Shown here: positions 11,903-25,049 of the stretch, piece after piece
Position numbering within the stretch: position 1 is the stretch's first letter
Layout of the letters: each line of letters begins with the position of its first letter
Assembly (NCBI RefSeq): GCF_905475345.1
Contig: NC_066599.1
Location: 3,035,001 to 3,099,000, forward strand
Reading direction: 5' to 3'
DNA from: Vespula vulgaris
Lineage: Eukaryota > Arthropoda > Insecta > Hymenoptera > Vespidae
DNA length: 64,000 bases
Translations under genes and position numbers: made by a program
The notes under the pieces: generated by a model
What the model saw: the letters and a program-made list of their open reading frames with translations, nothing else
What the model was told of the DNA's origin: nothing
The model's database searches: none

Positions 11903-14740
11903 CTTAAAGCCTTTTTTTCTTTACCTCTTCTTTTTTCTTTTCCTTTTTTTTTTCTTTTCTTTCTCTCCCCCTTTTTTTTGTTTTTTCTCAAAAAATTCTA
12001 TAAAAAATGTTTACCGAAAAAAATTCTTTTTGAGAAAGAAAATTTCTTCTTTTCACAATGACGAAAACAAGGATGATAAATGATGCTGATGATGATAATT
12101 CCGTTGTATCTTTCGACGAGTATCTCACAAATCGCGGATACCTACTAAATGGCACCGCTAGAGTAAGACTGTCTATGCAAGAGGGCATTGACAGATGCTA
12201 GATCGTTGCTGCACTCGGATACTTTCACTGCTGCAACATGCACCTGCGCCTCTTTCGTCGTATTACCAAGAGACGAATTACTTTTGCCCTCAAATTTTTC
12301 CTTCTGGCGAAGGAGGTGTTTAAAAAGTAAAAAAAAAAGAAAGAAAGGAAAAGGAAAGGAGAAAAAGAAAAAGAAGATGCAACACGAGAGATAAAACGAT
12401 AACAATGATACAAAATATAAAATAGATTAATAATTGAAACGATATGGATTATAATTCATTATGAACGATTAATATCACTGATACGAAAAATGATGCTTCG
12501 ATACGACTTTCAGAAGACTAATTTAAGAAAGTAAAGGCGCGAGCTAAACCTTTATACTTTTGATTTGACATTGAACTTAATAGGATAGATATGTGCGCAC
12601 GCGCGTTCTTCGAGGATCATGGCGTTGAATGTTTAATTTTTGGAATATATCATTCACGCTAGTGTCAGAAATACCAAAGACAAATATTCCATTGAATCTT
12701 AGAGCCTTGAGTTTGTAGGTAAAAGTATACGAGAAAGAAAAAAGAAAAGGAAGAAAAAGAAAAAAGTAAAACAATATGTGCACGTCAATATAACTAAGAA
12801 TAATTAAGAAATAGAAAAGATGGATTATGTAAAATTAAATATAAAAAAGATAATACAAATCTTGTAAAATATAATTATTGAATTGATTAATAAATAATCT
12901 CAGAATTTTTCTAATAACAAATTCTAGAAAATTATTTATGTAAAAATGGAATATTAAAAATTTTGTTATCGATATAATCGATATAATAAACATTGTTATT
13001 TTTAATTTCTTAAAAGAACACGATTGATATGACAGACTTTATGTGGTAAATGATCAAGGATAAATATATAAAAACAAACATTAAAATAATCGAGAAAAAG
13101 ACTTTAAAAGTTTCATTTGCATTATCGATGATATTTTTGTAGAAATTTGTTTGCATAAATCACTTTGGATTTATCGCAGAATAATGAATCGTGTCTTCGT
13201 TTATAACACTTTTTATACGAATTAAACGAAAATTATAAAGAAATTTGCTACGGTTATTTTAAGATGGTGTTTAGAAGAGAGAGAAATGAAATTTGTTTGG
13301 TAAAATAAAATCGAACTTGTCCTCGATTCATATAGACTCGTTTTTCCACGTTTTCCATATTTATATCGTCTAATTATACAGCAAAACGAAACGAGTTGGA
13401 TGTGAGAGTTTGTAGGATTGTTAAATCACTGCTGAAACAGTCACGAACGTAATTATGTTTTTATTTTAAAAACTTTGACACAGATTCGTTTCTCTCTCTC
13501 CTTCTCTCTTTCATACTCTTTCTCTTTCTCTCTGCAAAAGTAATTTCAGCCTGATGTATGATTTCACTTAATGACACAGATGTATAACCGGGTTGCCTTC
13601 GTACAGGGGTAGTGAGCCTACTTTTGAAAAAAAATTTCGAAAAGTGATCTCAGCAACAAATAATGAATATGAATGAACGAAGTGTTAATGAAACTGGTAA
13701 AAGAAATAGAAAGAGAGATGATATTTCTTCTTTTAGTTTTTTCTCTTTTTTTTTTTGCAAATTTAAGGAATGAAAAATTACGAAATGTTAGTCACGTAGA
13801 TGTACATCGAGATACAAAAATATGAAAGAGAAAAAGAAAAAACAGAAGGACGAAAGTTTTTATTAAAAGAGAAAGAGAAAAAAAGAACAAAGAGAAAGAG
13901 AGAGAGAGAAAGAAAGGGAGAGAGAAAGAGACAGGAAGATGTGAAAATGTTTTAATCCTATAGAAAGAGATGGAGCTATTTTACACGAAACTTATATAAT
14001 AATACTGTATGATACGTGTGAAACGATGATTCTTTATGAAACGCGTATCGTGGTACCGATCAGCCTCTTAAATATCTTCCCCATATAAAATTATATAAGC
14101 TCGACCAAAAATCATACTGGTAAGTATGGCACGTTAAGTCGTTTCTTAGATGTACTGTTAAGAGTGAAAGTGTAAGGAGTGTTCGCGTATGGTCGAGCAC
14201 GGATAAATCACGCAGTAGATCTTTTATTTTCAAAAGATATAGACACGTTTCGTCTTCTTGTAAGTATATAATCATAGTTATTGGATCATATACGAGAGAC
14301 GGATGTGAGTTAGCGAGGTGAATGTTATAATATATGAGAAAAAAAAAAGAAAAAAAAATTATTATCAACAATCATCGATTCGTAATAAGTTTTCATCTCG
14401 ATCTTTTTTTTCTTTTTTTGTAACATTCAAATTTTTATTTGAATAATTTTGTAAAGAGAATATTCTTATGAGAATTTTTATATATAACCTTGATGAAATT
14501 TTAATATGGCTATAATGAACCAATCACGAACGACCATCCAAAATTACTCAATGATTCTCCATGTTATGTTTAGTTTTATGCTCAAGCCTACTTCGTTCGA
14601 AAACTGGTTACATATATTTCGCCCAATAGTTTCCCATCTTTGTAGGAACCTGATGCTCTCTGATCATTCTTTCTTTAATGATCCATAACACTCGTCATAT
14701 TTCTATTACTTTCTTATTAAATCAGACAGTGATCGTCAAA
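11903..14740. other. Divergent spacer between JHBP-2 (-) and JHBP-3 (+)
   Basis: About 2.8 kb with no supported gene. A GC-richer island at about 12040-12320 has open frames on both strands and may be promoter or leader DNA of JHBP-2. The rest is AT-rich, with purine-rich runs (13800-13960) and a CT-rich run (13490-13535). Confidence 0.6.
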
Positions 14741-15638
14741 ATGGAAAAGTGTGTAATAGTGTTTACCGCAATTTTTATATCTTGCGGATTTTCTTCCTCT
14801 GATTTTGGTGAGTATGAAAACAAAGAAAAAAAAAATATATATATATAAATATCTACACATGAATTTTTCTAGCGAATTTGTTTTGATATTTTGAATATCA
14901 CGATCAATTATTCGTCTTAATTAAAAGAATTCTTATTAACACTCTCGCGTTTAACAATCTTTTCATATTTTAAAAGCATTCGATATTTCAATGAAGTTTC
15001 AATAGTCAAGCTTCAGTATTCAATCGCATGTAAAAACACGATCGAAACTTTGAAAATATATATTTTTATTAAAATCAATATATTATTAAATATAGATGGA
15101 CGTTATTAACGAAGAACGAATAGTACAATGCTTGTACATGAGTTTTCAAAAAAAGGAAGAAAAGAAAAGAAAAAAAAAGAGTAGTGAAATGATCAAGAAC
15201 GACAATTTTTTATTTTCGTCGTAATTTTCTTTTTTTTTTTTTGTTATCTAATCGAATTCGTTTCAAACGTGATCTAGACGTGTTCTTACCTACACGTGGA
15301 TTATGTAACGAATTATAAACTATTTCAATAATGCGAAGAATAGCTTCAAGCTTGTTAAATTGTATATAATGTTACGAAATTGTAAATCGACACGAATTCC
15401 ATCGAGCTATGGGAAATTTCTTTTACAATAATTTCTCTATATATGTATGTATCTATATATGCACGTAAGTAAAGTACGCCTGTTCGTATTACAGATAGTA
15501 ATTCTTTTTTTCTAGACACAAATTTTATTTTAAATAATTAATTTAATAATTAATACATTATAATTATTATGTACTCGTTGAAGATTTGTCGAGGATCATG
15601 TATTTGTTTTTTTATTGATGAGAAAGTTATAAATGTTT

Positions 15639-15671
<33 letters not shown>

Positions 15672-17597
15672 GTTTCTTTCTTTTTCAATTTATATTGATA
15701 TCTTTTTACAGAAACACGCGTTAGATTACTTTCAAAATATCATCGTTAATTCTACGTTCTGTTTCTGCAGATTAATTTTTTTCATTTAATTCGGACTTGA
15801 AAAGTTCAAAAAAGAAAAGAAGAAATAATAATTTATTTTAATCCCATTAATATTCATTACGCTTTGACCTCTTTTATAAATTTTTTGACAGTTCTCTTTC
15901 TGATATTGAGATAATATCTGCGTATACTCGGTGTCTCATATTAAACGATACGACCAAATACTTCCGAATATCGATGAAAAGTTTATAAAAGGTTTATATA
16001 TATGTCCGTTTTTTATTAATATTTTCTACAATTTTCATCTAGGTTTAAAATAAAGATTTTCATTAAAAAAATTCTTATATAACTTTTACGATAACTATCA
16101 ATTACGAACACCTGCAATAAATTTTACATTTTTTTCACTGAAGACATAGTACAACATTTATTTGTAACATTCGTTTATAAAACCAATACGATCGAAGATA
16201 TATAAAGCGTTTAAGATGAGACACCCGATATGTACCAGACGGATTAAAAGTTTCTAGATCATTTAAAAATCCATTTTTTTCTTTTCTTCTTCGGATTGCA
16301 AACAAGTTCGTACGCTTGTAGCCTTATAATTAAAAAATAAAAGAAAGAAAAAATAAATAAAAAAGAAAGGATTGGCCTATAAAATGATAGCTAAGAAATG
16401 TTGGGTCCACTCTATATACATATTTATATTTTTGTTTTAGATGATCATTTTAAAAATTGTCATCCGAACGTACCCGGTTTTGACGTTTGCATACGAGAAG
16501 GATTAAATGCAATTCGTTCGTATTTTAAAACTGGACTTCCTCAATACAATGTCGAACCATTCGATCCATTTTTTGCGAGAGAAGTTAAGGTTCAACGGGG
16601 AATGCCGAATTTTGGATTTACTTTGACCCTTAAAAATGTTACCGAAACTGGATGGAGTAATAGTAAAGTGATCAAGTTTGTCAGCGATTTACCAAATTAC
16701 AAAGTATTTCATTTTATGTCATTTGACCATCTTTTGAAAAGTAAATTGATCCGGATTTTTTTCTTTTTTTTTTCTATTTTTATAATTAACTCGAACGTTA
16801 GAATTATACGATTTGTTTCGAATATTATCAATATTTTATTGATTAATTAATGTCAGAGATGATTTATCTCTTTATTTTCTTTTCTTTCTCATTCTTTTTT
16901 TCGATAAATAAATCGATAAGTTTGGTCTGGGTGGGATTTAAAAAAATAATAAAAGAGATATTAAAAGACGATTAATACAATATTGCTACTGATGATGATA
17001 ATAATAAAAATAAAAAAAGAAAATAATAATAATAATTTATTAGTATGGGATTAACGTTAAATTGAAAAGCAAATAAGAAAGAAATTTTTGATTTTTAGGT
17101 TGTCTATTCGCAAAGCTTTCCAGAAAAATTATTATCCGGCGATTACGAATTTTTCGGACAATTTTTGGGCTCGTCGATACGTAACAAAGGAAAATTTACG
17201 CTGACCCTGTGTAAGAATCGGCCAATCATCGGATTTTCCACTCGTTTTCATTGAAAAATAGAAAATGCAGACTGACCGTTTTCTTCCTTTCTCTTTTACA
17301 GACGATCTCATCCAGACAACGACAATTACGAAACCGCTGGGTCAGAAGATTAAGGTGAACGTCAACGTACAGAGCATAAGAGATTTGAAACTTCACATCA
17401 CGAATCTCCTATATGGACGAGGATTACTCGAGAGCATACTCGATAGAATTATTAATGGTGCTTGGCAGCCAGGATTTGTGGTGACCAGAGGAATCATCAA
17501 TGAATTAGTATCAACCGCTTTTACCAACATTTTTGATAAAGCATTTAAAAATTTCCCTTTTCAACAAATCTTCAAGCCCAAGCCTATTCGTCCTTAA
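14741..17597 (+). CDS. JHBP-3, divergent secreted takeout/JHBP-family protein
   Basis: Four exons: 14741-14807, 16441-16703, 17099-17210 and 17302-17597 (738 nt, 245 residues). The signal peptide is residues 1-20 (MEKCVIVFTAIFISCGFSSS). Cys29 and Cys39 (NCHPNVPGFDVC) form the N-terminal pair. The usual GIPE turn is changed to GLPQYNVEPFDPFF, and the usual LPxxGxG strand is replaced by GSSIRNKGKFTLTL, so this member has diverged in the ligand-channel region. The C terminus ends IFKPKPIRP. The exon 2 donor is weak (AAA/GTATTT), but it is the site that keeps the frame into the next exon, and the unspliced frame runs to a stop at 16850 with nothing family-like after it. Intron 1 is 1.6 kb. There is no intron in the last 98 codons, unlike JHBP-1. 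Confidence 0.88.
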
Positions 17598-17699
17598 ATG
17601 AAAAAATGAAAGGTTGAAGAAAGAGAAAAAAAGAAGAAAAAAAAGAAGAAAGAAAAATCGATCGATCGATCGATCGATATGAAAATTATTATATAATCG

Positions 17700-17705
17700 A
17701 ATAAA
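17700..17705 (+). other. Candidate polyadenylation signal of JHBP-3
   Basis: AATAAA about 100 nt past the stop codon, a normal distance for an insect 3' end. Confidence 0.5.
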
Positions 17706-19092
17706 TTTCATTTATTTTTCCTTTAATCACTTATTGACTAATATTATTATATATTTACTCAATTAATAATTAATACTTATTTCGTATATAAATATACCTT
17801 ATAACAATTATTCTTTTTTTCTTTCCCTTTTCTTTTGAAAATCTTTATTATTGGAAATTTTATTAACTATTAATTTATTACTGAAATCGTTATTATTGGA
17901 AAAGTTTACTATTGATAAAATTGATCGTTTATAAATAAATCATTCATCGATCCTTCATTTTCAAATGAAGAATCTTCTTCGACAGTAACTGTAGCTGTTT
18001 ACCTTGAGAAGTTTCCAAGTTATCCGGTTCTTGACCTCACATTCTTACAGAGTATAACAAGATTTCTTCTGAAGTTCTCTCGCATGAGTCGATTACTCAG
18101 TGGGATGGAAATTGAAATTTTTACGATACTTCTTTACAAAATTATTTCGTTACGATTAACGAATAATTTCCTATTAAAAAACAATAAAAGTAAAAAGAAT
18201 AAAAAGGAGCAATTAATATCATCAAGATTCGAAGAATTATTGTGAAAGCGATCGCGACGATAATTTTACATGGTGGACAGAGAGAAAGAGAGAAAGAAAA
18301 AAGACAAAGAAAAATGGAGTTCATCGAAGACATTATTTGGAAGCGAAGTTCGAAGCACGTAGTTACGATAAATTCGAGTCAACTAACGGTGCTTAATATA
18401 CTGAATTAAAGTCGGTTAGGTTCGCTTTTGATGACGTTCATATTGACGTATTTCGTACGTCTACGCTTTCTTTCATCGTATTGTATAGTGATTTTTTATT
18501 GTTCATTATATCCCCACTAAGTTTAGAAGATCATTCACAATTCACGTCATTCCTACGTTTTTTGAATTTTTTATTTGGTCTAGTACGAAATTTTTATACT
18601 ATTACGAGTAGGATTCGCACCTTTTTCGTTAATCTTTACTCGTCCTACATTAACTTCTTCCTGAGAAGAAGAAAGTTTTATAGAACCTGAAAACGATATA
18701 CGTATGTATGCATGCGCGCGCACACGCGCGCGTGTGTGTGTGTGTGTGGTTTTAACTAACGGCAACTTTCTTTGTTTTCGTGAGATCATCTTGATCAATA
18801 ATACATCAACGATGAGAAAGAACGAATATCTTTTAACGATCATAGATAACTAAGTAATAAATTATTCAACAATGATAGATACATTTTCGAATCGTTCGTA
18901 CCTAAGCGAAGAAAAGTATTATTAAAAAAGACAAAAAAAGGAAAAAAGCATTAATTGTGTTAATTATTCACGATGATAGAGAATGTATGTTAACTCTTTT
19001 TTTGTATTATAATTTTATCTAGATCTTAGTGCTGTAAAAATTGAATAGAAACGAACATTAGACATTGCTAATAGTTGATCTTGAGACTTGTA

Positions 19093-19095
<3 letters not shown>

Positions 19096-19143
<48 letters not shown>
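19096..19143. repeat. (TA)n microsatellite
   Basis: Pure TA run of about 24 units in the JHBP-3/JHBP-4 spacer. Confidence 0.95.
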
Positions 19144-19150
<7 letters not shown>

Positions 19151-19315
19151 TCTTTCTAATAACACACTTTCACTAGGTCGTAACACAAATTGCGAAGTCA
19201 ATTAAAAAATAGATCGTACAATATCATCCGTTCTTTTAGTCGTTGATCTTGAAAGAATCACGATAGATCGAAACAAAAAAAAAAAAACAAAACAGAAATA
19301 AAAGAAATAAAAAAC

Positions 19316-19367
19316 AATAAAATAAAATAAAATAAAATAAAATAAAATAAAATAAAATAAAATAAAA
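19316..19367. repeat. (AAAAT)n pentanucleotide repeat
   Basis: About ten perfect copies of a five-base unit. Its reverse strand gives a spurious Phe/Ile/Leu/Tyr-rich open frame. Confidence 0.95.
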
Positions 19368-19650
19368 CAAAAAGAAAAATAAAAAAAAAGAACAAGGAAA
19401 AGAAAGAAAGAGAGAAAAGATGACTCTCTCGAGATACATCTTTTTAAGACACGAGTTTATATGCCCATTAGGTTTCTAATGTTTCTTGAAACGATTATAA
19501 TTGCATTAGGAATAGTATCTTAAGTGTCGTTGTGGTAAATTGATAGAAAAAAAAAATTAAATAAATAAATAAAAAAAGGAAAGATCTAATGTAAAAAGAA
19601 AACAATAGTATCTACGATTTCTGAGGAAAGTTAGAATTCATGATAGAAAT

Positions 19651-19652
<2 letters not shown>

Positions 19653-19699
<47 letters not shown>
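19653..19699. repeat. (CT)n microsatellite upstream of JHBP-4
   Basis: CT run with one interruption, ending about 100 bp before the JHBP-4 TATA box. Confidence 0.95.
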
Positions 19700-19702
<3 letters not shown>

Positions 19703-19796
19703 CTCCTACCTTCTCCTTTCTTCTTATTCTTCTCGTTTGCTCTGGACATTCTAACAAGATGGTGGTGGGGTTGGGGCAGGGGCAATGTCAAGGTGT

Positions 19797-19831
19797 TATA
19801 AGTCCGTGAGAATCCTTACCAACCGGTCATT
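19797..19831 (+). promoter_or_regulatory. Core promoter of JHBP-4 (TATA box plus initiator)
   Basis: TATAAG at 19797-19802 is followed 32 bp later by an initiator-like TCATT with its A at 19829. This spacing is standard for insect TATA/Inr promoters. The start codon lies 119 bp beyond the predicted start site. A G-rich patch sits just upstream (19760-19785). Confidence 0.7.
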
Positions 19832-19947
19832 CAACGCAGAGAAATTCGATCGGTTAGAGTGAAGAAAGAAGATAACTATTATATAGACGAAGGTTATCTA
19901 TCCAAATCCAAAGATTAAGAATATACAAAGTGAGAAAAATAGGTACA

Positions 19948-21985
19948 ATGATTAAATCAAATAATAGTGTTCTATTCGTGTACGTGTTTATGTTCACGAT
20001 TCTCATTGGTATCGCTAATGGCATTGGTAAATATCGTGGCCTTGAATTTTTGGAACCTTGTTCTAAAACCGATCCTAATTTGGAAGGTTGTCTTGCCAAA
20101 ACTGCTAATGTTCTAGTTGAACATTTTCGACAGGGTAAGAAAAAATGTATTATTCGTATTTACCATTCGTTGTATCTGATATCGATACGACTTTATGATT
20201 TCGTCATTTGTAATTTGATTTGTTATTCCTTTTCATTCGTAAATTTTTATATCGTTGTTGTTGTTATTATGATAATTATAATAATTATTATGATTTACAT
20301 TCGCAAGTCGTTGGGCGGAAATCAAATGTTTTTATTTTATAATTTATTCCAACGTGTGTTAATGATTAGAAAGTTCTGACATCGTGTAAGAGAATGTCGA
20401 ATATCATTTAAAAGAATTTTTTTCATTGTAATTGGCCGAAGCACGTGCTGAAAAATTGATGAGAGTTGCTTTGTTAGCGGAAGCAGGTTATAACGGTGAA
20501 TTCGAATGGTCACCTGTGTCCTACATTCCAGTTACTGTCTACGGCACTGGGTAGTAGTACGCGATGAAGATTTACTTATTTCAAGTTTCTGATTGTTTTC
20601 TGTTTCCTTCTTTTTTGTTTTTAATTCGATTTTATATTTTCAATAAAAAACATTTTTCATCTGATGTATATTTATCTTTACAGGTCTGCCACAGTTAGGA
20701 TATTCCGAAGTTGAACCAATAATTTTAGACGAACTTCACATAGCTCTTGGAGGTGGTCCTGATGGATACAAAGCACAATTCATGGACATAAATGCCAAAG
20801 GAGTTTCATCACTCAAAGTGACCGGTCTTAGAGTAAGATTGTCTGACGATGAAGTTCAATTGCAACTGGTCCTTAGTATTCCTAGAATTAGGGCTGCTGC
20901 TAAATATAGGTCAAGCGGTACATTGATTTTGGTTCAGGCCAGCGGAGCTGGAGATTATTGGGGAGACTATGGTATATATAAATCTTATTTATGATTAATA
21001 TAGAATATCGATGAAATAGAAAACAGAAAAAAAATATATATATATGTATGTCTACGTTAAATAATTCTCTAATATATGCGTATAATAATTATATAAGAAA
21101 TGTAATTTAATTCATAGAAAGTCGTTTTTCTTTTCATTTTTTATTTCTTTTTTACTATTGATTACACATACACACACATATATATTTTTTATATTTGTTT
21201 TGAAAGATAAATAATAATACTTACGTGACTTCGAAACGTGAAACGCGTTTCAGGTAAAAGTTCTGTTAACTATACAAACTTTCACTTTTCACTTAATCAA
21301 TTTGTTTAGTAAATTTTCCCTATTATCCAATTAGTTCTATTAAGAAACTATATCTCATCGATACTTTGTAAATTATAAACAATCGTTTAGTTATTTACCG
21401 TTCGAGTGTCATATAATTTTTATGAATTATCGACGCCTGGTAATAGGCAACCCGAAACGCAACGCTGTATTTCGATCGCGGTCCATCAGACAACATCAAT
21501 TCAATGTTATCTCTCGTCAATGATTCTTTTTTATCTTTCCTTTACAGAGGGAGTCAAAGCTAAAGTATTTATCAGAGCAAAACCGTTCATTGTACAAGAT
21601 CGTCGCTTTTTGAGGTTGCAACAATTAAAAATGGATTTCAGTGTCCAAGATATTAAAATGGGTGTTGAGAACGTACACGATGGCAATACTATACTTCGTA
21701 AGTATGATTTCATCTGTTTTTTTAAATATTTTCTTATTCGTTTTTTCTTTCCTTTTTTCTCTCATTCTTTTTTTTTTTTTTTTTTGAACGAATAAATTTA
21801 TTGATTTCATTTTGTTTGCCCTTTTTCTTTTAGAAGCCGCGTTGAACTTGTTTATTAATAGTAACAGTCAAGAATTACTTAAAGAAATGAAACCAGATTT
21901 GAGAAGAAAGTTGGTCCAAGTTATGTCAGGTTTCGTTGAGAAACTTTTCGCTCAAGTACCGTACGATGCCTGGATTACCGAATAA
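19948..21985 (+). CDS. JHBP-4, secreted takeout/JHBP-family protein
   Basis: Four exons: 19948-20134, 20684-20971, 21548-21697 and 21834-21985 (777 nt, 258 residues). The signal peptide is about residues 1-26 and includes VLFVYVFMFTILIGIA. Cys38 and Cys48 (PCSKTDPNLEGC) form the conserved pair. The usual GIPE becomes GLPQLGYSEVEP. The protein ends VPYDAWITE instead of an LFP motif, which resembles JHBP-11 (PLKVWLRDV). Exon 1 carries both the signal peptide and the Cys pair: the intron that separates them in JHBP-1, 2 and 11 is absent. I chose ATG 19948 because an upstream in-frame GTG at 19930 is not a eukaryotic start. Intron 1 (20135-20683) contains a possible 45-nt in-frame cassette exon. 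Confidence 0.92.
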
Positions 21986-22185
21986 GTAGGACAGATGATA
22001 TTCTTGATCGTATTTACGTTTTCGATCATCGAATATAGATTGAACTTCTCGTGTAGGTATACTTAAAAAGAGAAGCAAGCGTATGTGTATGTAAATTTTT
22101 TTATTTTTTGCAAACGTCTTAGTAAATGCCTACATAAATATGATTTGTCTCTAAGAAGAGAAGGAAAGATCTTATTGGTTGATCA

Positions 22186-22186
<1 letters not shown>

Positions 22187-22248
<62 letters not shown>
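22187..22248. repeat. (TTA)n trinucleotide repeat
   Basis: About twenty perfect units. It yields a poly-Leu frame on the plus strand and a poly-Ile frame on the minus strand, neither of which is a gene. Confidence 0.95.
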
Positions 22249-22819
22249 GTTACTATTACTGTTTGCGTTAAAAGATTGTCAGTATTTTGTTCCTCAAGCA
22301 ATATGTGAAAACTTCTTTACGATTCTTAATTAACTCGAGTCTTATGACAAATCAGATCTTAGCCGTTTTTATAATTTAACAATTTCGTTATTGTTTGTTG
22401 ATCGTGTAGATAGGTCGATTATATAGTTAGAAATTATTATTATCTCTTTTTGTTAACTTTCAATGTTACGTATTGTATATAATTTCTTATTTGTTCACAT
22501 TACGAAGACAATAGTAAGAAAATGGACGATCATTTTTTTTTTTTAAGTTACTACATTACTCGTCGGATGTTTTAGGATAAGACTTTTTATACAATTGTCT
22601 ATTTATTTAATAAATGACGTCACTTTTTGTCGACAATGATTCTGTATTTAGTATTGTGAAACCTCGTACAACACTAATTGGAATTTAAAATGTAATGAAC
22701 GTAATCTATACGTGACAGTAATCTTTGAGACGTTTTATCTTTTATCTTTTCACTCGATCATTTCGATACTTTTATCATATTTTTGATCGTTCTCTCTTTT
22801 TTTTTTTTTTCTTTAATTT

Positions 22820-23020
22820 TGTTATCATCATTAATACGAATAATTTCAAAGGGAGTGTTTCCTTTTTCATTTTTAATTACAATTTTTCACGCAGATCTCC
22901 TTTCAATCGTTGACGAATTAATTTATCATCAATAAGAATAATTTCAAACGAAGTTTCTCAATTTTTCGATAAAAAATTTTTCAAATAGATCTCTTTTTCA
23001 ATCGTTAACAAATCAATTCA
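22820..23020. repeat. Two-copy degenerate tandem repeat, about 102-bp period
   Basis: TATCATCA-TAA-ACGAATAATTTCAAA and later AGATCTC-CTTTCAATCGTT-ACGAAT recur in the same order at about 22822 and 22925. Non-coding. Confidence 0.65.
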
Positions 23021-24582
23021 ATAGTATTATTCATTCATAACAACGTTCATAACTCTCTCTCCGTCTCTCTTTTTTCTTTCGATCGTTTTTATCAAACGAT
23101 TAATAATGATATACATGAATGTCAAAGTTACATTTGCAATTACGAGAGGAGATCTCTTAGAATCACTTATCAATTTCGCGGTAGATACAAAGAATAAATC
23201 ATTATTTCGAAATAATGCATAGGTTAGTGAGTGTCAGAAACGTGGTTCTTCAACGTTAATTAATAAACGTGCGTGTCCTTCGAGAAGATACGTGCTGTAA
23301 CTAAGAACATCGAACCTTGAAAAAACTATTCTCTTTTATTCTTAATATATTTATAGCATAGTGTTTAATGTAATAGTTTTAATCGATATAAAATGGTAAA
23401 TTTTTACGAGTGACTTTACTGACATCATTAGAATGATCCTTAAGTTTCTGTCTGTGTGTGTGTGTGTGTGTGTGTGTATTCAAATTTTATTCTCCGATTC
23501 TCGAGATTGCTTTTATCTCTTTCCTCAACGATAAAAGAAAAATAAAAAAAGAATAAAGAAAAGAGGAATATAAAAAAAGAATTAAAGAAATAAAAGAAAT
23601 TAAAGAAGAAGTAAAAGAAAAATACAGAAGAAAAAGAATAAAGAATAAAGAAAAAAGAAATAAAAAAAAGAAAAAAGAAAAAATTAAATTACAACAAAAG
23701 AAATTAAAGAAGAAGTAAAAGGAAAATGTAGAAAAGAAAAACAAAAAGAAGAATAAAAGAATAAATAAAATAAACAAAAAGAGCAAACTCGGCATAGTGT
23801 TTTAAACAGATCTAGCGAAATACGTAGAGAACTTGAGATATCTGTTTTAATCGGAGTGATAGAGAAGAAATTAATGTCATCATGGTTTGAATAGCTGCTC
23901 GTCATCAAATAATGTCTTACCATTATAAAACGTACAAGCGATTACGAGGTAAAGTATTACATGTACGTAATTCTGACATAGCAGGAGATCGGTAATCTCG
24001 AATGAATTCGTTTCGGTGGAATTGGTAATTTCAAATAGATTCTTAAAGGTTCTAAAACAGCTGATCGTTTAGATGTGATCAATACAATCGATAAAAATAT
24101 CTCAATGTTTCCTTATTACAATTAATTTCAATCGAATTACATATAAGAGAAAGGAAAATCGAGAACTATTTTAAATTATTATTATTTGAGATGTTTGTGA
24201 ATCATAGATCGATATAATAATTAATTGATCTTCGATGGATCGAAATCGTTGATCGATCAATACCATACCTATTTTTATTATCTTTTCTATTCACGTTTAG
24301 AATAAGCAAAACTAAAATATAATCATAACAATATCTTCGGCGATAATTTAGGATCTTCGAGAAGGATATTACCGGTCTTACTTTACTTGCCTTTTATGTG
24401 CTGATGTATATGTAAGTCGATGCATTATGCAATGGCATTATTATGTCACATAGTTGATAACACCGATGACTTTTTTGACCCGACGAATAGATTGACATCG
24501 TCAACGAATTAATCTCACTCACCCACGATTACATATTCTTTCGTTGTTGTATATAAAACCGATAGTTATTATTTATAGATTC

Positions 24583-24586
<4 letters not shown>

Positions 24587-24629
<43 letters not shown>
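24587..24629. repeat. (TA)n microsatellite
   Basis: Pure TA run followed by a short CA run, in the JHBP-4/JHBP-5 spacer. Confidence 0.95.
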
Positions 24630-24635
<6 letters not shown>

Positions 24636-24983
24636 CACACACACACCACACAGTCTAGTTTATTTTTATGTATTATACTTATTTACTTGTTCGATAGATT
24701 TAGAATCGATTGATTAATCGGTAACGAAACTTCTGTTTACAAGGAATAGGCATATATATTCGTAGTAATTCGATTCTAATTTGTGTGCATCATGCAGTTC
24801 TACGTATTAAATTTATTCGTTTGATTTCATAAATCATTCCTCTCTCTCTCTCTTTTCTCTTGACGTTAATTTTTTTTCCTTTCTTTTCCTTTTTTTTTTT
24901 TTTTGAAGTCCACGTGGTAAAGTTAAATATTATTTCTATCGAACTTCCATCGTTTGAGCGCACATAATTATATAAATATACAT

Positions 24984-24984
24984 A

Positions 24985-25049
<65 letters not shown>

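Larger units (their letters stand above)
17598..19947. other. Spacer between JHBP-3 and JHBP-4
   Basis: About 2.3 kb, non-coding. It contains the JHBP-3 3' region with AATAAA at 17700-17705, a tetranucleotide run (ATCG)n at 17657-17679, a (CGCA)/(GT) patch at about 18715-18748, a (TA)n run at 19096-19143, an (AAAAT)n run at 19316-19367 and a (CT)n run at about 19653-19699. The JHBP-4 promoter lies at its right end. Confidence 0.7.

Noticed and set aside
14060..14371. 103-codon minus-strand open frame upstream of JHBP-3
   Set aside because: Composition follows the local AT richness, with no motif, no acceptable neighbouring exon and no similarity to JHBP or any family I recognise.
16398..16440. 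ATG just upstream of JHBP-3 exon 2 as the gene start
   Set aside because: It reads through the acceptor region. The exon at 14741 supplies a proper signal peptide, a GTGAGT donor and matching phase.
19930..19947. Earlier in-frame GTG start for JHBP-4
   Set aside because: GTG is not a normal eukaryotic start, and the ATG at 19948 gives a better signal peptide.
22085..22333. Poly-Leu (plus) and poly-Ile (minus) open frames
   Set aside because: They come from a (TTA)n run and have no family motif, splice context or GC shift.
23487..23923. Phe-rich open frames on the minus strand
   Set aside because: The plus strand is an A/G-rich tract, and its complement gives poly-Phe/Ser/Leu by composition. 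No splice-linked exon or motif was seen.
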